A stretch of 64,000 nucleotides of DNA from Kaistella palustris DSM 21579 (GCF_000422265.1 NZ_AULL01000017.1:1-64000); one strand, 5' to 3'. Positions 7,044-16,857 are shown, numbered from the stretch's first letter. The notes: a model not told the origin generated them from the sequence alone. A program made the numbers and translations.

Positions 7044-9164
7044 TTATTTCATTTCCGAAACTACGTTTACCGCTTCCTGCAGGTACAGGTCACGCACCAG
7101 ATTTTTGGTCCAGATCTGTGTTTTTTTGGTAAAGGCTTCGTCGGTTTTTTCGCGAACGACTTCATCGGTATTCAGGGTAAATTTCAGACCGTTGTTGAAT
7201 TTATCAAGCGCTTTAAATTTTTCGATCTGCGCTTTCCGTGTTTTCATCACTTCATTGAATTTTGCCTGATTCAGGGAGATTGTTTCTTCTTTATCCAGAT
7301 TTTCCTTCCATTGCGCCGATTCCTGCATCAGTTGGTAAGTTCTGTTGTTTTTCAGTCTGCCTTCAATGTTCTTCTGCAAAGCAGCTACCGAAAAATAATT
7401 CACCGGCTGGTAAGGTACGGCCGGGATTTTGTCCCACGCCAATGCGTAATCGTCATAACGCTCGCCGATCTCTGCATAGGTGAAGAAATCTTTCATTTTA
7501 ATGTCGGACTCAATTCCTTTGCGCTGTGTTGATTCTCCTGTTATTCGGTAGAACTTCTGGATGGTGAGCTTCAGGGAACCGAAATCATCATTCGTATTTA
7601 AAAATCTGTTCAGATCTACAAAAGTCTGTACCGTTCCTTTTCCGAAAGACTGCGGCGAACCGATCACCACGCCTCTACCGTAATCCTGCATGGCACCTGC
7701 AAAAATTTCAGAAGCGGAAGCTGAAAGTTCGTTCTGCATAATTACAAGCGGACCTGTCCAAAGCGGTGTATTAGCTTTATTTTTTAAGGTCTGGATCTTT
7801 CCGTTGCCGTCTTTCACCTGAACATAAGGACCGGCGTTCATGAACAGTCCCATGATATCGCCGACTTCCGTCAGACTGCCACCACCGTTATTGCGGAGGT
7901 CAAGAATAATTCCCTCTACATTTTGGGTTTTTAGTTTGATGAGTTCATTTTTAATGTCATCGGAAGCGTTTCTTCCCTTAGCATCTTCAAAATCCGCATT
8001 GAAACTCGGCAAATTGATCAGACCATATTTTTTTCCATTCGGTGCGTTTACGATGATACTTCTCGCAAATGTATCTTCAATCGCCACTTCTTCGCGGATC
8101 ATGGTGACTTCCTTGATGCTTTTATCTTTTTTCTCGACCGTCAGCGTAACTTTGGTTCCTTTCTCACCACGGATCAGGCGTACTGCTTCATCGGAAAGCA
8201 TGCCAACTACGTTTACCGCATCTTCATTGGGTTTGGAGCGGACTTTCAGTATTTTGTCACCTTCAGAAAGCTGCTTCGACTTCCACGCCGGTGCACCAAT
8301 CGTTAACGCGCCCAGATATAGGAAACCTCTTTTTTCCTGAATTATGGCACCAATACCGATCACTTTCCCTTTGAACTGCGTATCGAAATCTTCTTTGTTT
8401 TTCGGCGAGTAATAATTGGTATGCGGATCGAAAACCTCGGTATATGCGTTCATATACACCGTAAACCAGTCCATTTTATTTCTTTTCTTAAACCTGCGGA
8501 AGGTATCTGTCACCAGATCTTTTACCTCTTCGGTGGCTTTTATTCTTTTTTGTTCCGGCGTCAGGATCTCCAGTTTGATGGTATCTTTCAGATTAAACCG
8601 CTGTACAGAATCTTTCTTTTCTTTCTGCATTTCTTCCTTGGAAGTCAGCGATTCCATTTCCTGCAGGATATTATACTTGATGTATTTCTTCCATTCGGCG
8701 GCCAGCTCCGCCTGGGTTTTCGCATTTTTTTTCAGTTTCGGTTCGAGCACCAAGGTTTCATCCTCATTCAGATCGATCGGTTTGCTCAGAATATCCTGAG
8801 TTATTTTATCGATGTCATCAACTCTTTTATAAAGCCGGTCAACGGTAAGTTTGTAAAAAGTGAGATCGCCCTGATTCAAATAATCGTCGAGTTTGGTTTC
8901 ATGTTTGGCAAATTCATCCATATCCGACTGCAGGAAATACCTTTTGGAGGCATCTACCATTTCGAAGTAATGCTTATAAACTTCCTGAGAATAAGCATCG
9001 TTGACGGCTTTTGGGGAATAGTGAAGATAACTGAGCGTGTTTTTTACGCTGACCATGATGGTCGACATTTTCTCATCATCATTTTTGGGGGAATTAAAGC
9101 AGAACACCAAACTTGTGAGCGGAATGAAAAGCAGTAATGTATTGATTTTTAAGTTTTTGAACAT
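7044..9164 (-). CDS. prc: Carboxy-terminal (tail-specific) processing protease, S41 family
   Basis: The 706 residues match the Tsp/Prc subgroup, close to the 680-residue E. coli enzyme. A hydrophobic N-terminal signal (about 1-22) is followed by the Prc N-terminal helical domain, a PDZ domain (about 255-345) and the S41 core. The catalytic Ser is about 485 in ELSASASE and the Lys about 509 in SFGKGTVQ. The C-terminal region is the Tsp-type extension. It degrades envelope proteins from their C-termini and acts in the periplasm. It is a single gene with its own terminator, facing away from surE. Confidence 0.92.
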   Translation of the reverse strand: MFKNLKINTLLLFIPLTSLVFCFNSPKNDDEKMSTIMVSVKNTLSYLHYSPKAVNDAYSQEVYKHYFEMVDASKRYFLQSDMDEFAKHETKLDDYLNQGDLTFYKLTVDRLYKRVDDIDKITQDILSKPIDLNEDETLVLEPKLKKNAKTQAELAAEWKKYIKYNILQEMESLTSKEEMQKEKKDSVQRFNLKDTIKLEILTPEQKRIKATEEVKDLVTDTFRRFKKRNKMDWFTVYMNAYTEVFDPHTNYYSPKNKEDFDTQFKGKVIGIGAIIQEKRGFLYLGALTIGAPAWKSKQLSEGDKILKVRSKPNEDAVNVVGMLSDEAVRLIRGEKGTKVTLTVEKKDKSIKEVTMIREEVAIEDTFARSIIVNAPNGKKYGLINLPSFNADFEDAKGRNASDDIKNELIKLKTQNVEGIILDLRNNGGGSLTEVGDIMGLFMNAGPYVQVKDGNGKIQTLKNKANTPLWTGPLVIMQNELSASASEIFAGAMQDYGRGVVIGSPQSFGKGTVQTFVDLNRFLNTNDDFGSLKLTIQKFYRITGESTQRKGIESDIKMKDFFTYAEIGERYDDYALAWDKIPAVPYQPVNYFSVAALQKNIEGRLKNNRTYQLMQESAQWKENLDKEETISLNQAKFNEVMKTRKAQIEKFKALDKFNNGLKFTLNTDEVVREKTDEAFTKKTQIWTKNLVRDLYLQEAVNVVSEMK

Positions 9165-9228
9165 ATAATTTATTAATATCTAATTTGTTGGTAAGAATAC
9201 CCTTTTGTTACAGGATTTTACAAAGTAT

Positions 9229-9236
9229 CAAAATTA
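9229..9236 (-). promoter_or_regulatory. -7 element (TAATTTTG) of the protease gene
   Basis: CAAAATTA on the plus strand gives a perfect TAnnTTTG match on the minus strand, about 65 bp before the protease start. Confidence 0.4.
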
Positions 9237-9270
9237 ATACCTTATTTATTTCCGACCACCATATTTTAAT

Positions 9271-9278
9271 TAAATTTG
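9271..9278 (+). promoter_or_regulatory. -7 element (TAAATTTG) of surE
   Basis: A perfect TAnnTTTG match 20 bp before ATG 9299. Together with 9229-9236 it forms a divergent promoter region between the protease and surE. Confidence 0.45.
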
Positions 9279-9298
9279 TAGAAATCGAAAGAAAGTAT

Positions 9299-10066
9299 AT
9301 GCAAAAACCCCTAATCCTGGTGACAAATGACGACGGCATTACCGCGCCCGGCATCAGACACCTTGTAGAATTTATGAATGAGATCGGCGATGTGGTGGTT
9401 GTAGCACCAAACTCACCGCAATCCGGAAAAGGCCACGCAATTACTATAAATTCCACCCTTACCTTCGAAGAGATCAGTCTTGAGGGACCTCAAAATGATT
9501 ATTCGCTGAGTGGAACTCCCGTGGACTGTGTGAAATTTGCGCTTGACAAGATTCTGCCGCGACGCCCGGATCTTGTAGTTTCCGGCATTAATCACGGTTC
9601 CAATTCTTCCATTAATGTCATTTACTCCGGCACCATGAGCGCCGCGGTAGAAGCTGGAATGGAAGGCTTGCAGGCTATCGGCTTTTCGCTTCTTGATTTT
9701 TCCTGGGATGCAGATTTTACCCAGGCAAAAGAATTTATACAGAAAATTGTAAAAAAAGTGCTGGAGAACCCTTTACCAAAAGGCGTTGTGCTCAATGTGA
9801 ATATTCCGAAACTAAAAAAAGAAGAGATAAAAGGCGTAAAAGTCTGCAGACAGGCAGAAGCGAAATGGGAAGAAAACTTCGATGAGCGAATAAATCCGCA
9901 CGGCAAAAAATATTACTGGCTCACAGGCTATTTCAATAATATGGATTCCGGCGCTGACGCTGATGAAACAGCGCTATCCGATGGATACATTTCAATTGTT
10001 CCGGTTAAATTTGACCTTACAGCCCACGAGCATCTGCAGCATCTTCGGAATACTTTGGAATTTTAA
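9299..10066 (+). CDS. surE: 5'/3'-nucleotidase SurE
   Basis: The 255 residues start [19 protein letters not shown], the SurE metal-binding motif with the Asp pair at 11-12. Downstream are the conserved [22 protein letters not shown] and SGINHGSN segments. SurE removes phosphate from nucleoside monophosphates in the cytoplasm and needs a divalent metal. A longer in-frame start is open upstream, but the motif must lie at the N-terminus and the -7 element 9271-9278 would fall inside it. guaC follows after 40 bp, a sensible purine-nucleotide pairing. Confidence 0.93.
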   Translation: MQKPLILVTNDDGITAPGIRHLVEFMNEIGDVVVVAPNSPQSGKGHAITINSTLTFEEISLEGPQNDYSLSGTPVDCVKFALDKILPRRPDLVVSGINHGSNSSINVIYSGTMSAAVEAGMEGLQAIGFSLLDFSWDADFTQAKEFIQKIVKKVLENPLPKGVVLNVNIPKLKKEEIKGVKVCRQAEAKWEENFDERINPHGKKYYWLTGYFNNMDSGADADETALSDGYISIVPVKFDLTAHEHLQHLRNTLEF

Positions 10067-10106
10067 GATATCGACTTTTTCCTTTAATGAATTACACCAC
10101 AAAAAA

Positions 10107-11147
10107 ATGCGCATAGAAAACGACCTTAAACTGGGATTTAAAGATGTCATGATCCGTCCGAAACGGTCAACTTTACAATCCAGATCGCAGGTTTCGCTGG
10201 AACGCAGTTTCACTTTCCGAAACTCGCAGAAAACCTGGAGCGGCGTGCCGATCATCGCTGCCAATATGGATACCGTGGGAACTTTTGAAATGGCGGTGTC
10301 ACTTGCCCGGCACAAAATTCTGACCGCCGTGCACAAGCATTATTCCCGCGAAGAATGGCAGGCTTTTCTGGCGGACCAACCAGTATCAATTTTTAATTAT
10401 ATCGCCCTTAGTACAGGCATTGGCGAAGCTGACGAAGAAAAAATCGCACAGATCATTTCCGATCATCCGCAGATCCAGTTTTTATGCATCGATGTGGCCA
10501 ACGGTTATTCGGAGCATTTTGTAGCTTTCGTAAAAAAAATGCGCCAAAACTTTCCGGAGCAGACCATCATTGCAGGCAATGTGGTGACGGGTGAAATGGT
10601 GGAAGAACTTATTTTGGCGGGCGCAGACATCATTAAAGTAGGAATCGGTCCAGGCTCGGTCTGTACCACGCGTATTAAAACCGGCGTCGGTTATCCTCAG
10701 CTTTCGGCGATCATTGAATGTGCTGATGCGGCGCACGGGCTTGGCGGCCACATTATTTCTGATGGTGGCTGCAAAATCCCTGGTGATGTATCCAAAGCTT
10801 TTGGTGGCGGTGCAGACTTTGTGATGCTTGGCGGCATGTTTGCCGGTCACGACGAAAGCGGCGGTGAGATTGTAGAGGAAAACGGCAAGAAGTACCGGCT
10901 TTTCTACGGCATGAGTTCCCAAACTGCGATGGAAAAGCATTCCGGCGGTATTGCAGAATACCGTGCATCTGAAGGTAAAACAGTTCGGGTTTCGTACAAA
11001 GGTGCCGTTGAAAGTACGGTGAAAGATATTTTGGGCGGTGTACGTTCCACCTGTACTTATGTAGGTGCGTCGCAATTGCGCGAACTTTCCAAACGGACCA
11101 CATTTATCCGCGTACAGGAACAGGAAAACCAGATTTTTGGTGAATAA
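10107..11147 (+). CDS. guaC: GMP reductase
   Basis: The 346 residues are the GuaC length (E. coli 347). ATG 10107 begins [20 protein letters not shown], the usual GuaC N-terminus. The active-site loop [11 protein letters not shown] carries the catalytic Cys. [19 protein letters not shown] and [13 protein letters not shown] mark GMP reductase rather than IMP dehydrogenase, and no CBS domains are present. The reaction is NADPH-dependent deamination of GMP to IMP in purine salvage. It probably shares a transcript with surE. Confidence 0.94.
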   Translation: MRIENDLKLGFKDVMIRPKRSTLQSRSQVSLERSFTFRNSQKTWSGVPIIAANMDTVGTFEMAVSLARHKILTAVHKHYSREEWQAFLADQPVSIFNYIALSTGIGEADEEKIAQIISDHPQIQFLCIDVANGYSEHFVAFVKKMRQNFPEQTIIAGNVVTGEMVEELILAGADIIKVGIGPGSVCTTRIKTGVGYPQLSAIIECADAAHGLGGHIISDGGCKIPGDVSKAFGGGADFVMLGGMFAGHDESGGEIVEENGKKYRLFYGMSSQTAMEKHSGGIAEYRASEGKTVRVSYKGAVESTVKDILGGVRSTCTYVGASQLRELSKRTTFIRVQEQENQIFGE

Positions 11148-11160
11148 CCCTTTTGCTTTT

Positions 11161-11826
11161 TTACTCCTTTAAAAAATCTTCGATCTGCAGTTCCGCGATA
11201 TCAATACAGAATGTTTCTTGTTTTAAAGAATATACAGAAAGTTCGGTGCATGCAAGAACTACGGTCCTTTCTTGTCCGTATTTCCTAATCAAATTCTGGA
11301 AATATTCAATATCTGAAGTTGTAGTTTGCCCGGTATAAACCGTTTTTCGGAAACTGTCGAGCCACTGCTGATCTTCGTCGGAGGGCAATATAATTTCGAT
11401 ATCATTGAAAGTGAATTTCTGTTTAAACCAGCCGGATCTCATGGTGAATTTTGTACCAAAAAGAATAATTTCCGGAATATTTTTCTCACGGAGAAAATTT
11501 AGTGTTAAATTGACAGGATGACAAACAGAAAGCGATGTTTCGATCTGATCCAGTGCTTCGTGAAGTGTAATATTAGGAATGATTAACTTTGAAATTCCGA
11601 TATTTTCGACTGCTTGTAATACATTTTTTAGTCTCGGCAAAAGCACGTCAAACTGCCGCGGTAAATAAGGGTTTATTTCCTGAAAATCAATTTGATACAT
11701 CATCAGCGGGCAGGTTGAAAATTCCAGATGCCGCTTCTGATACTTTTTGTGGATGCGCTGCAGATAATATTGAGTTGAAACCGCACCTAAGCCCAAGACT
11801 CCACGCAATGGTAACTCGCTGCTCAT
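11161..11826 (-). CDS. Asp/Glu-racemase-fold protein lacking the first catalytic Cys, third gene of the egt operon
   Basis: The 221 residues fit the aspartate/glutamate racemase superfamily: an N-terminal GVLGLGAVSTQYYL glycine-rich strand, FGTKFTMRSGWF in the middle, and ACTELSVYS with Cys 193. Where racemases have C-T-N-T-x-H, this protein has P-N-I-T-L-H (84-89), so the first catalytic Cys is replaced by Pro. A normal two-base racemase mechanism is therefore unlikely. One-thiol enzymes of this superfamily exist (arylmalonate decarboxylase). The start codon overlaps the egtD stop as ATGA, so it is translationally coupled to the ergothioneine genes. The substrate is unknown. Confidence 0.75.
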   Translation of the reverse strand: MSSELPLRGVLGLGAVSTQYYLQRIHKKYQKRHLEFSTCPLMMYQIDFQEINPYLPRQFDVLLPRLKNVLQAVENIGISKLIIPNITLHEALDQIETSLSVCHPVNLTLNFLREKNIPEIILFGTKFTMRSGWFKQKFTFNDIEIILPSDEDQQWLDSFRKTVYTGQTTTSDIEYFQNLIRKYGQERTVVLACTELSVYSLKQETFCIDIAELQIEDFLKE

Positions 11827-12776
11827 TGTTTGTTGATGATATAATCGGCAAAATATTTTCTGGAATCCAGAAACTTCTGCTCAATTTCCAGGGAAGTGCC
11901 TTTCATTAAATCATTTAAGATCATATCGTTATATTTCCTGGAAATCTCGGTATGAATTTTTTCACCTTCGTCAAAATCAAATGATCTTCCCAAATCCCTG
12001 ATGAAGACTTTTTGCGCTTTGGTACTCTTTAAATAACTTTTTGCAATACCTTCAGATTCATCATATTCCGGTACATGTTCAAACTCCGCGATATTGAAAT
12101 CTGCGCCAAATTCCCGGTTGATCCGTTTCAAAAGATTCAGGTTAAAATCTCTGGTAATGCCGGCCGCATCGTTGTAAGCGGGCAGAATTATCTCCGCCGA
12201 CTTCATCAAATCCAGACCCAGTAAAAGTTTTTCCCCTGATTTAAGATGGCGCGAAATCTTAGCCAGAAACTGTACCGCAACCTCATCTACCATATTACCG
12301 AGATTGGAACCGATGAACATGATCACTTTGGGATTTGGCGACCTGAAAAGCGCGTCCAGGACCTGAAAATACTCGCCCTGCCGCGTTTCGATATTCAAAC
12401 CGGGAAAGAGATTTCGCAGCCGGCCGGAAATCACCTGCAGACTGTTTGCAGAAATATCCACCGGGATGTATTTAAAATTATATTCCTTTTGTAGAAGCGC
12501 CTGCAGCAGGTGCTGTGTCTTTTTTCCGTCGCCCGCGCCGAGTTCTATTAACTCAAATTCTTCCGTCGGCACCATGGAGAAAGCCTCAATAATCGTCTCA
12601 GACTGTTCCCGGAAAATTTCCATTTCCGAATTGGTCAGATAATATTCCGGCATTTCCATGATTTGCTGAAACAGCACATCACCGGCTTTGTCGTAAAAGT
12701 AATGGGACGAAATAAATTTTGGTTTATTACTTAAACCTAATTCGACATCCTTTAAGAAAGATATGTTTCCACTCAT
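11823..12776 (-). CDS. egtD: L-histidine N-alpha-methyltransferase EgtD
   Basis: The 317 residues are typical for EgtD (about 320). The start at 12776 overlaps the egtB stop as ATGA and begins MSGNISFLKDVELGLSNKPK. HYFYDKAGDVLFQQI and PEYYLTNSE match the EgtD N-terminal domain, and ELGAGDGKKTQHLL is the SAM-binding loop. GSNLGNM follows. It trimethylates histidine to hercynine, the first step of ergothioneine synthesis. Confidence 0.92.
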   Translation of the reverse strand: MSGNISFLKDVELGLSNKPKFISSHYFYDKAGDVLFQQIMEMPEYYLTNSEMEIFREQSETIIEAFSMVPTEEFELIELGAGDGKKTQHLLQALLQKEYNFKYIPVDISANSLQVISGRLRNLFPGLNIETRQGEYFQVLDALFRSPNPKVIMFIGSNLGNMVDEVAVQFLAKISRHLKSGEKLLLGLDLMKSAEIILPAYNDAAGITRDFNLNLLKRINREFGADFNIAEFEHVPEYDESEGIAKSYLKSTKAQKVFIRDLGRSFDFDEGEKIHTEISRKYNDMILNDLMKGTSLEIEQKFLDSRKYFADYIINKQ

Positions 12777-13924
12777 TTCACCAGTCTTAATCCGGTTATT
12801 TGCCACCGGTATTTCGGGTGAAAAAAATTTCGGTAGGTTTTTCTTTCGTGTCCTTTAGGAGTCGCGGTCGAGGCGCCGCGCAGCACCATTTGACTGATCA
12901 TGAATTTGCCATTGTATTCGCCCACGGCTCCTTCTGCAATTTTGAAATTAGGGTAAGGAAGATATGCAGAATAAGTCCATTCCCAGCGTTTCCCCCAATC
13001 GAGTTGGTCTGCCGCAGCTTCCCATTCAAATTCTGTCGGCAGACGCAATCCTTTCCAGGCAGCAAAAGCCTGCGCTTCGTAGAAAGAAATATGTGTTAAA
13101 ATATGGTCACCTTTTAGCGGCTGTAAACCTTCAAGCGTGAAGGTGAACCATTCTCCATCTTTCTTCTGCCAGTAAAGCGGTGCGCTGATGTGGTTCTCAT
13201 TTACCCAGCTCCAGCCTTCATCCAGCCAGAATTTAAAGTTTTCGTAACCGCCTGCCTCTATAAATTCCAGAAATTCTGCGTTTGTTACCAACGCCTCGGA
13301 AATCTCAAAGCTGTGGAGAAAAACCTTATGCCGTCCTTCCTCATTGTCAAAATGGAAACCTTCTCTTTCAAAACCGATTTCATAAATTCCTTCAGGTATT
13401 TTAAGCCACCCGGTTTTCCCATTCGTTTGGGCGGTCAGATTAAATCCTTCGCTGTAAACAGGATGGATCGGGTTGTAGGACAGGGTATGTTTAAGATCCG
13501 TTATTAATAATTCCTGATGCTGCTGTTCGTGATTGATCCCTAAAGTCAACAGGTCCTGGAGCTCTTGACTCATCTCTCCTGCCAAAAGTTTTTCGATATG
13601 TTCATCTACATATTTGCGGTACTCATATACTTCCGAAACTGTCGGTCTTGTCATCACGCCACGTTCCGTGCGGAGGGCGCGCTCCCCAACGGTTTGGTAA
13701 TAACTGTTGAACAAAAACGAAAAATCAGGATGAAAGATCTGATAATCTTTATAAAATTTTTTCAGAATCATCTCTTCGAAAAACCACGTCGAATGACTTA
13801 AATGCCATTTCGGCGGACTTGCAAAATCCACGGGTTGCGGTATGTAATCCTCAGTTTCCAGCGGTTCGCACAACCTTTCGGTCTGCCTGCGGGTCTGCTT
13901 AAATTTTTCTGCTAATGACTTCAT
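12773..13924 (-). CDS. egtB: Ergothioneine sulfoxide synthase EgtB
   Basis: The 383 residues contain an N-terminal DinB-like domain with iron ligands H44 (WHLSHSTWFFEE), H132 and H136 (HEQQHQE), then a formylglycine-generating-enzyme-like domain ending in GHERKTYRNFF and RWQITGLRLVK. EgtB joins hercynine to cysteine or gamma-glutamylcysteine with O2 on a non-haem iron; which thiol is used cannot be read here. The usual RGGSCATP near the C-terminus is RGASTATP. egtD follows by ATGA overlap. No egtA, egtC or egtE is in the window, so the C-S lyase must be elsewhere or replaced. Confidence 0.9.
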   Translation of the reverse strand: MKSLAEKFKQTRRQTERLCEPLETEDYIPQPVDFASPPKWHLSHSTWFFEEMILKKFYKDYQIFHPDFSFLFNSYYQTVGERALRTERGVMTRPTVSEVYEYRKYVDEHIEKLLAGEMSQELQDLLTLGINHEQQHQELLITDLKHTLSYNPIHPVYSEGFNLTAQTNGKTGWLKIPEGIYEIGFEREGFHFDNEEGRHKVFLHSFEISEALVTNAEFLEFIEAGGYENFKFWLDEGWSWVNENHISAPLYWQKKDGEWFTFTLEGLQPLKGDHILTHISFYEAQAFAAWKGLRLPTEFEWEAAADQLDWGKRWEWTYSAYLPYPNFKIAEGAVGEYNGKFMISQMVLRGASTATPKGHERKTYRNFFHPKYRWQITGLRLVK

Positions 13925-13998
13925 CTGGAAATGGTAGTGTCGGTATAATTATAAGCCCGAATCTATACAATAATTGTTCCGCGAAACCGCAGAAATCA

Positions 13999-14742
13999 TT
14001 AAGTAAGCATTCCGCCATCTACATTCAGCACCTGCCCTGTAATATATGCGGACATATCGCTCGCCAGAAAAACGCATGCATTGGCAACATCTTCCGGGTG
14101 ACCGCCGCGTTTCAAAGGAATAGCTTCCCGCCAACCCTGCACCGTTTTTTCATCCAGAGCTCCTGTCATTTCAGTTTCAATAAAGCCTGGCGCAATCGCA
14201 TTGCAGCGGATGTTACGCGAACCCAATTCCAGCGCGATTGATTTTGAAAAACCTATTACACCTGCTTTGGAGGCTGCATAGTTTGCCTGTCCCGCATTGC
14301 CTTTTACACCAACTACAGAAGTCATATTGATTATTGAACCGGCTCTTGCCTTCATCATCGGTTTTACAACGGCTTTGGTCAGATTGAAGACGGAATCCAG
14401 GTTTACCCGCAATACAGTATCCCAGTCATCTTTAGACATTCTGAGCATCAGGTTATCGCGTGTAATTCCCGCATTGTTGATCAGAATATCGATTTGCCCG
14501 AATTCTTCCAGCACATCAGCAACGAGCTTTTGTGCAGCATCATAATCCGACGCATCCGACTGATATGATTTCACGGTGGTAATCTTTGCCAACTGCTCTT
14601 CGAGCGCCTTCGCCTTATCTACAGAACCTGCATAAGTGAAAGCAACCTTTGCACCTTCCTTTGCGAAAATCTCGGCAATCCCTTTTCCAATTCCACGTGT
14701 TGCGCCTGTGATCAGGGCTACTTTTCCTGCTAATAATCCCAT
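13999..14742 (-). CDS. fabG: 3-oxoacyl-[acyl-carrier-protein] reductase FabG
   Basis: The 247 residues are a classical short-chain dehydrogenase: TGATRGIGKGIA cofactor motif (about 13-24), NNAGITRDNLMLRM, the catalytic Ser in NMTSVVGVKGN, YAASKAG with Tyr and Lys, and NAIAPGFIETEMT, all typical FabG. It reduces 3-oxoacyl-ACP with NADPH in fatty-acid elongation. It lies 6 bp behind rsmI and 74 bp ahead of egtB, in a minus-strand run. Confidence 0.92.
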   Translation of the reverse strand: MGLLAGKVALITGATRGIGKGIAEIFAKEGAKVAFTYAGSVDKAKALEEQLAKITTVKSYQSDASDYDAAQKLVADVLEEFGQIDILINNAGITRDNLMLRMSKDDWDTVLRVNLDSVFNLTKAVVKPMMKARAGSIINMTSVVGVKGNAGQANYAASKAGVIGFSKSIALELGSRNIRCNAIAPGFIETEMTGALDEKTVQGWREAIPLKRGGHPEDVANACVFLASDMSAYITGQVLNVDGGMLT

Positions 14743-14748
14743 GGTATT

Positions 14749-15480
14749 TTAGTTTTCTATATTTTTATATTTATTTTTTGTAGGATTTACTTCTACCAGT
14801 TCCTTATTTCCCACATTGTTGACGACAAGAACAATTTCACCCTTCAGTGTTTTTGTTTTTGAAAAGGCAATTACGTCGCTGATGGAACCCCGTTTTGTTT
14901 CTTCGAATTTTTTTGAAATTTCGCGGCTTAAGCTCACCTGTGTTTCATCGCCGAAAAACTCTTTGATCTGTTCTAAGGTGGTGTTGATCTTGTGCGGACT
15001 TTCGTACAGTATCACTGTTCTTTTTTCTGCGGCCAGCTGTTTCAGTTTTGTCTGTCTGCCTTTTTTCTGTGGCAGAAATCCGGCAAACAGAAACTCATTA
15101 TTTGGCAAGCCGGAAACAACGAGTGCCGGCACAAAAGCGGTGGCGCCCGGCAAACACTGCATTTCCAGATTCTCATCGGCGATAGCTTTTGCCAGAAGAT
15201 ATCCCGGGTCGGAGATTCCGGGTGTACCGGCATCTGTAATAATCGCAATATTCTGACCTTTTTTCAGATCATCAATGATTTTCTGCGTGGCCTGATGTTC
15301 ATTGTGTAAATGATAGGATTTCAGTGGTTTAGCTATTTCATAATGCTTTAATAAAATACCTGATGTTCGGGTGTCTTCACACAAAATATAATCGACTTCC
15401 TTTAGAATACGTACAGCCCGAAAGGTCATATCTTCGAGATTGCCGACAGGCGTAGGAACAAAGTACATCATGCCGCTCAT
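14749..15480 (-). CDS. rsmI: 16S rRNA (cytidine1402-2'-O)-methyltransferase RsmI
   Basis: The 243 residues start with YFVPTPVGNLEDMTFRA and continue with CEDTRTSGILLKHY and ITDAGTPGISDPGY, all signatures of the RsmI tetrapyrrole-methylase fold. LYESPHKI and LSREISKKFEE follow. It uses SAM to 2'-O-methylate C1402 in the ribosomal decoding centre. The start codon directly abuts the stop of the upstream Mur ligase (15480/15481). Confidence 0.93.
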   Translation of the reverse strand: MSGMMYFVPTPVGNLEDMTFRAVRILKEVDYILCEDTRTSGILLKHYEIAKPLKSYHLHNEHQATQKIIDDLKKGQNIAIITDAGTPGISDPGYLLAKAIADENLEMQCLPGATAFVPALVVSGLPNNEFLFAGFLPQKKGRQTKLKQLAAEKRTVILYESPHKINTTLEQIKEFFGDETQVSLSREISKKFEETKRGSISDVIAFSKTKTLKGEIVLVVNNVGNKELVEVNPTKNKYKNIEN

Positions 15481-16857
15481 CTAAAGATTTTCATAAAGGT
15501 TTGAACAAAAATTCTCTAAACCGGGATCCCTTGCACCCATCAGTAACAGTACGGTACCAGGCTGTAAATCAGGCCTCAAAATTTTCAGCAGGGCATTTCT
15601 GTCCTCCACAAAAAAGGCATTCTTTCCGCTGGCTTCGATACCATCGGTCAGTTCTTCGGCGGAAATGTCTTTTACAGCGGTTCCGCCGGCATAAAATATT
15701 TCGCTCATCCAGATTTCATCCTGCGGTCTTAGCGCTTCGGAAATCTCTTTAATAAAGTCATCTTTCAGAAACCGTGTGGGCTTGTAACCGTGCGGCTGAA
15801 ACCACGCAACCACTTTTTCGGCCAAAGGTTGGCAGGCGCGGATTGAGGCTGCACATTTTGCAGGATTGTGCGCATAATCATCGATTACCCAGACGCCATT
15901 CTTTTTGCCCAATATTTGGTGGCGGCGATAGATACCTTGATATTTGGCCAGACTGGCGGCACAGGTTTCCAGATCAACGCCGATTTGATTCGCCACAGCT
16001 ACAGCAGCCGCAGCATTTTCTACGGAATGTTGCCCGAGGGAATTCATCTGAAATTGTTGACCTCTGATTTCAAAAGTCAGTGACAGACTGTCCTGCTTAA
16101 ACCTTTCAGCATTATATCCGGCATTACTGTCTTCGAAACCAAAATCATTTTCAGAGTTTGCAGACAAAGATTTCGCCAGTGTATTTGATTGGTTTACAAT
16201 AAATAAGCCTTTGGTATTTTTTTTAAATACAGTGAATAAATCAGTCAGTTCCTCAATCTCCTGGTGGTCTTTATCGATATTTAAAAGGAGCCCAATCTCG
16301 GGGGTGTACTGGACCACGGAACCATCGCTTTCGTCAGCTTCAATAATGAGCCATTCACCAGCTCCTACGGCGGCATTACCTATTTTCCCCTTTTTAATGA
16401 TGCTCGTTAAACCTGCGCCGGAAATGATGCTCGGGTCAAAACCCGCATCCAGCAAGATCTGGTAGAGCATTGCTGAGGTCGTAGATTTACCCGAAGTTCC
16501 GGCCACGGCTATTGTTTTTTTACTTTTTGCAATCAGAGCAAGTAATTCACTCCTTCTGATCACGGGGATTCCCAGTTCTTTGGCTTTCTGAATTTCGTAA
16601 ACCGTATCTTCAATAGCTGTAGAAGCCACCACGAGGTCTGTTTCGGCACCTATTCCGCTGCCATCCTGCAAATAACATTTGATGCCTTCATTTTCCAGCT
16701 GTTCCTTCGTTTTGTTGGATTCTCCGGGGTGAAAATAGCGGTCACTTCCCGAAACATCTTTGCCCGTGCCCTGCAGATATTGCGCCAGCGCGCTCATACC
16801 CGTACCGGCCACGCCGATAAAAAATACATGTTGAAAGTCGTGGATATCTTTAATCAT
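15481..16857 (-). CDS. Mur ligase of the MurC/Mpl type
   Basis: The 458 residues show the three-domain Mur ligase layout: GVAGTGMSALAQ (15-26), an ATP loop GTSGKSTT (120-127), EADESDGS, GQHSVENAAAAVAVA, and a C-terminal domain with DDYAHNPAK and WFQPHGYKPTRF. The last two are MurC-like. The loop deviates from the usual GTHGKTTT. It may be UDP-MurNAc:L-alanine ligase, or an Mpl-like ligase that recycles the murein tripeptide; Flavobacteriia usually have a separate MurC in their division cluster, which favours a second role. It is coupled to rsmI. Confidence 0.8.
   Translation of the reverse strand: MIKDIHDFQHVFFIGVAGTGMSALAQYLQGTGKDVSGSDRYFHPGESNKTKEQLENEGIKCYLQDGSGIGAETDLVVASTAIEDTVYEIQKAKELGIPVIRRSELLALIAKSKKTIAVAGTSGKSTTSAMLYQILLDAGFDPSIISGAGLTSIIKKGKIGNAAVGAGEWLIIEADESDGSVVQYTPEIGLLLNIDKDHQEIEELTDLFTVFKKNTKGLFIVNQSNTLAKSLSANSENDFGFEDSNAGYNAERFKQDSLSLTFEIRGQQFQMNSLGQHSVENAAAAVAVANQIGVDLETCAASLAKYQGIYRRHQILGKKNGVWVIDDYAHNPAKCAASIRACQPLAEKVVAWFQPHGYKPTRFLKDDFIKEISEALRPQDEIWMSEIFYAGGTAVKDISAEELTDGIEASGKNAFFVEDRNALLKILRPDLQPGTVLLLMGARDPGLENFCSNLYENL

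Noticed and set aside
6891-7532. Long open frame on the plus strand opposite the protease gene
   Set aside because: It lies antisense to a strongly conserved gene, has a low-complexity Phe-rich product and no family features.
10482-11075. 197-codon frame on the minus strand opposite guaC
   Set aside because: Shadow of guaC; the product has no recognisable domain and guaC is intact on the other strand.
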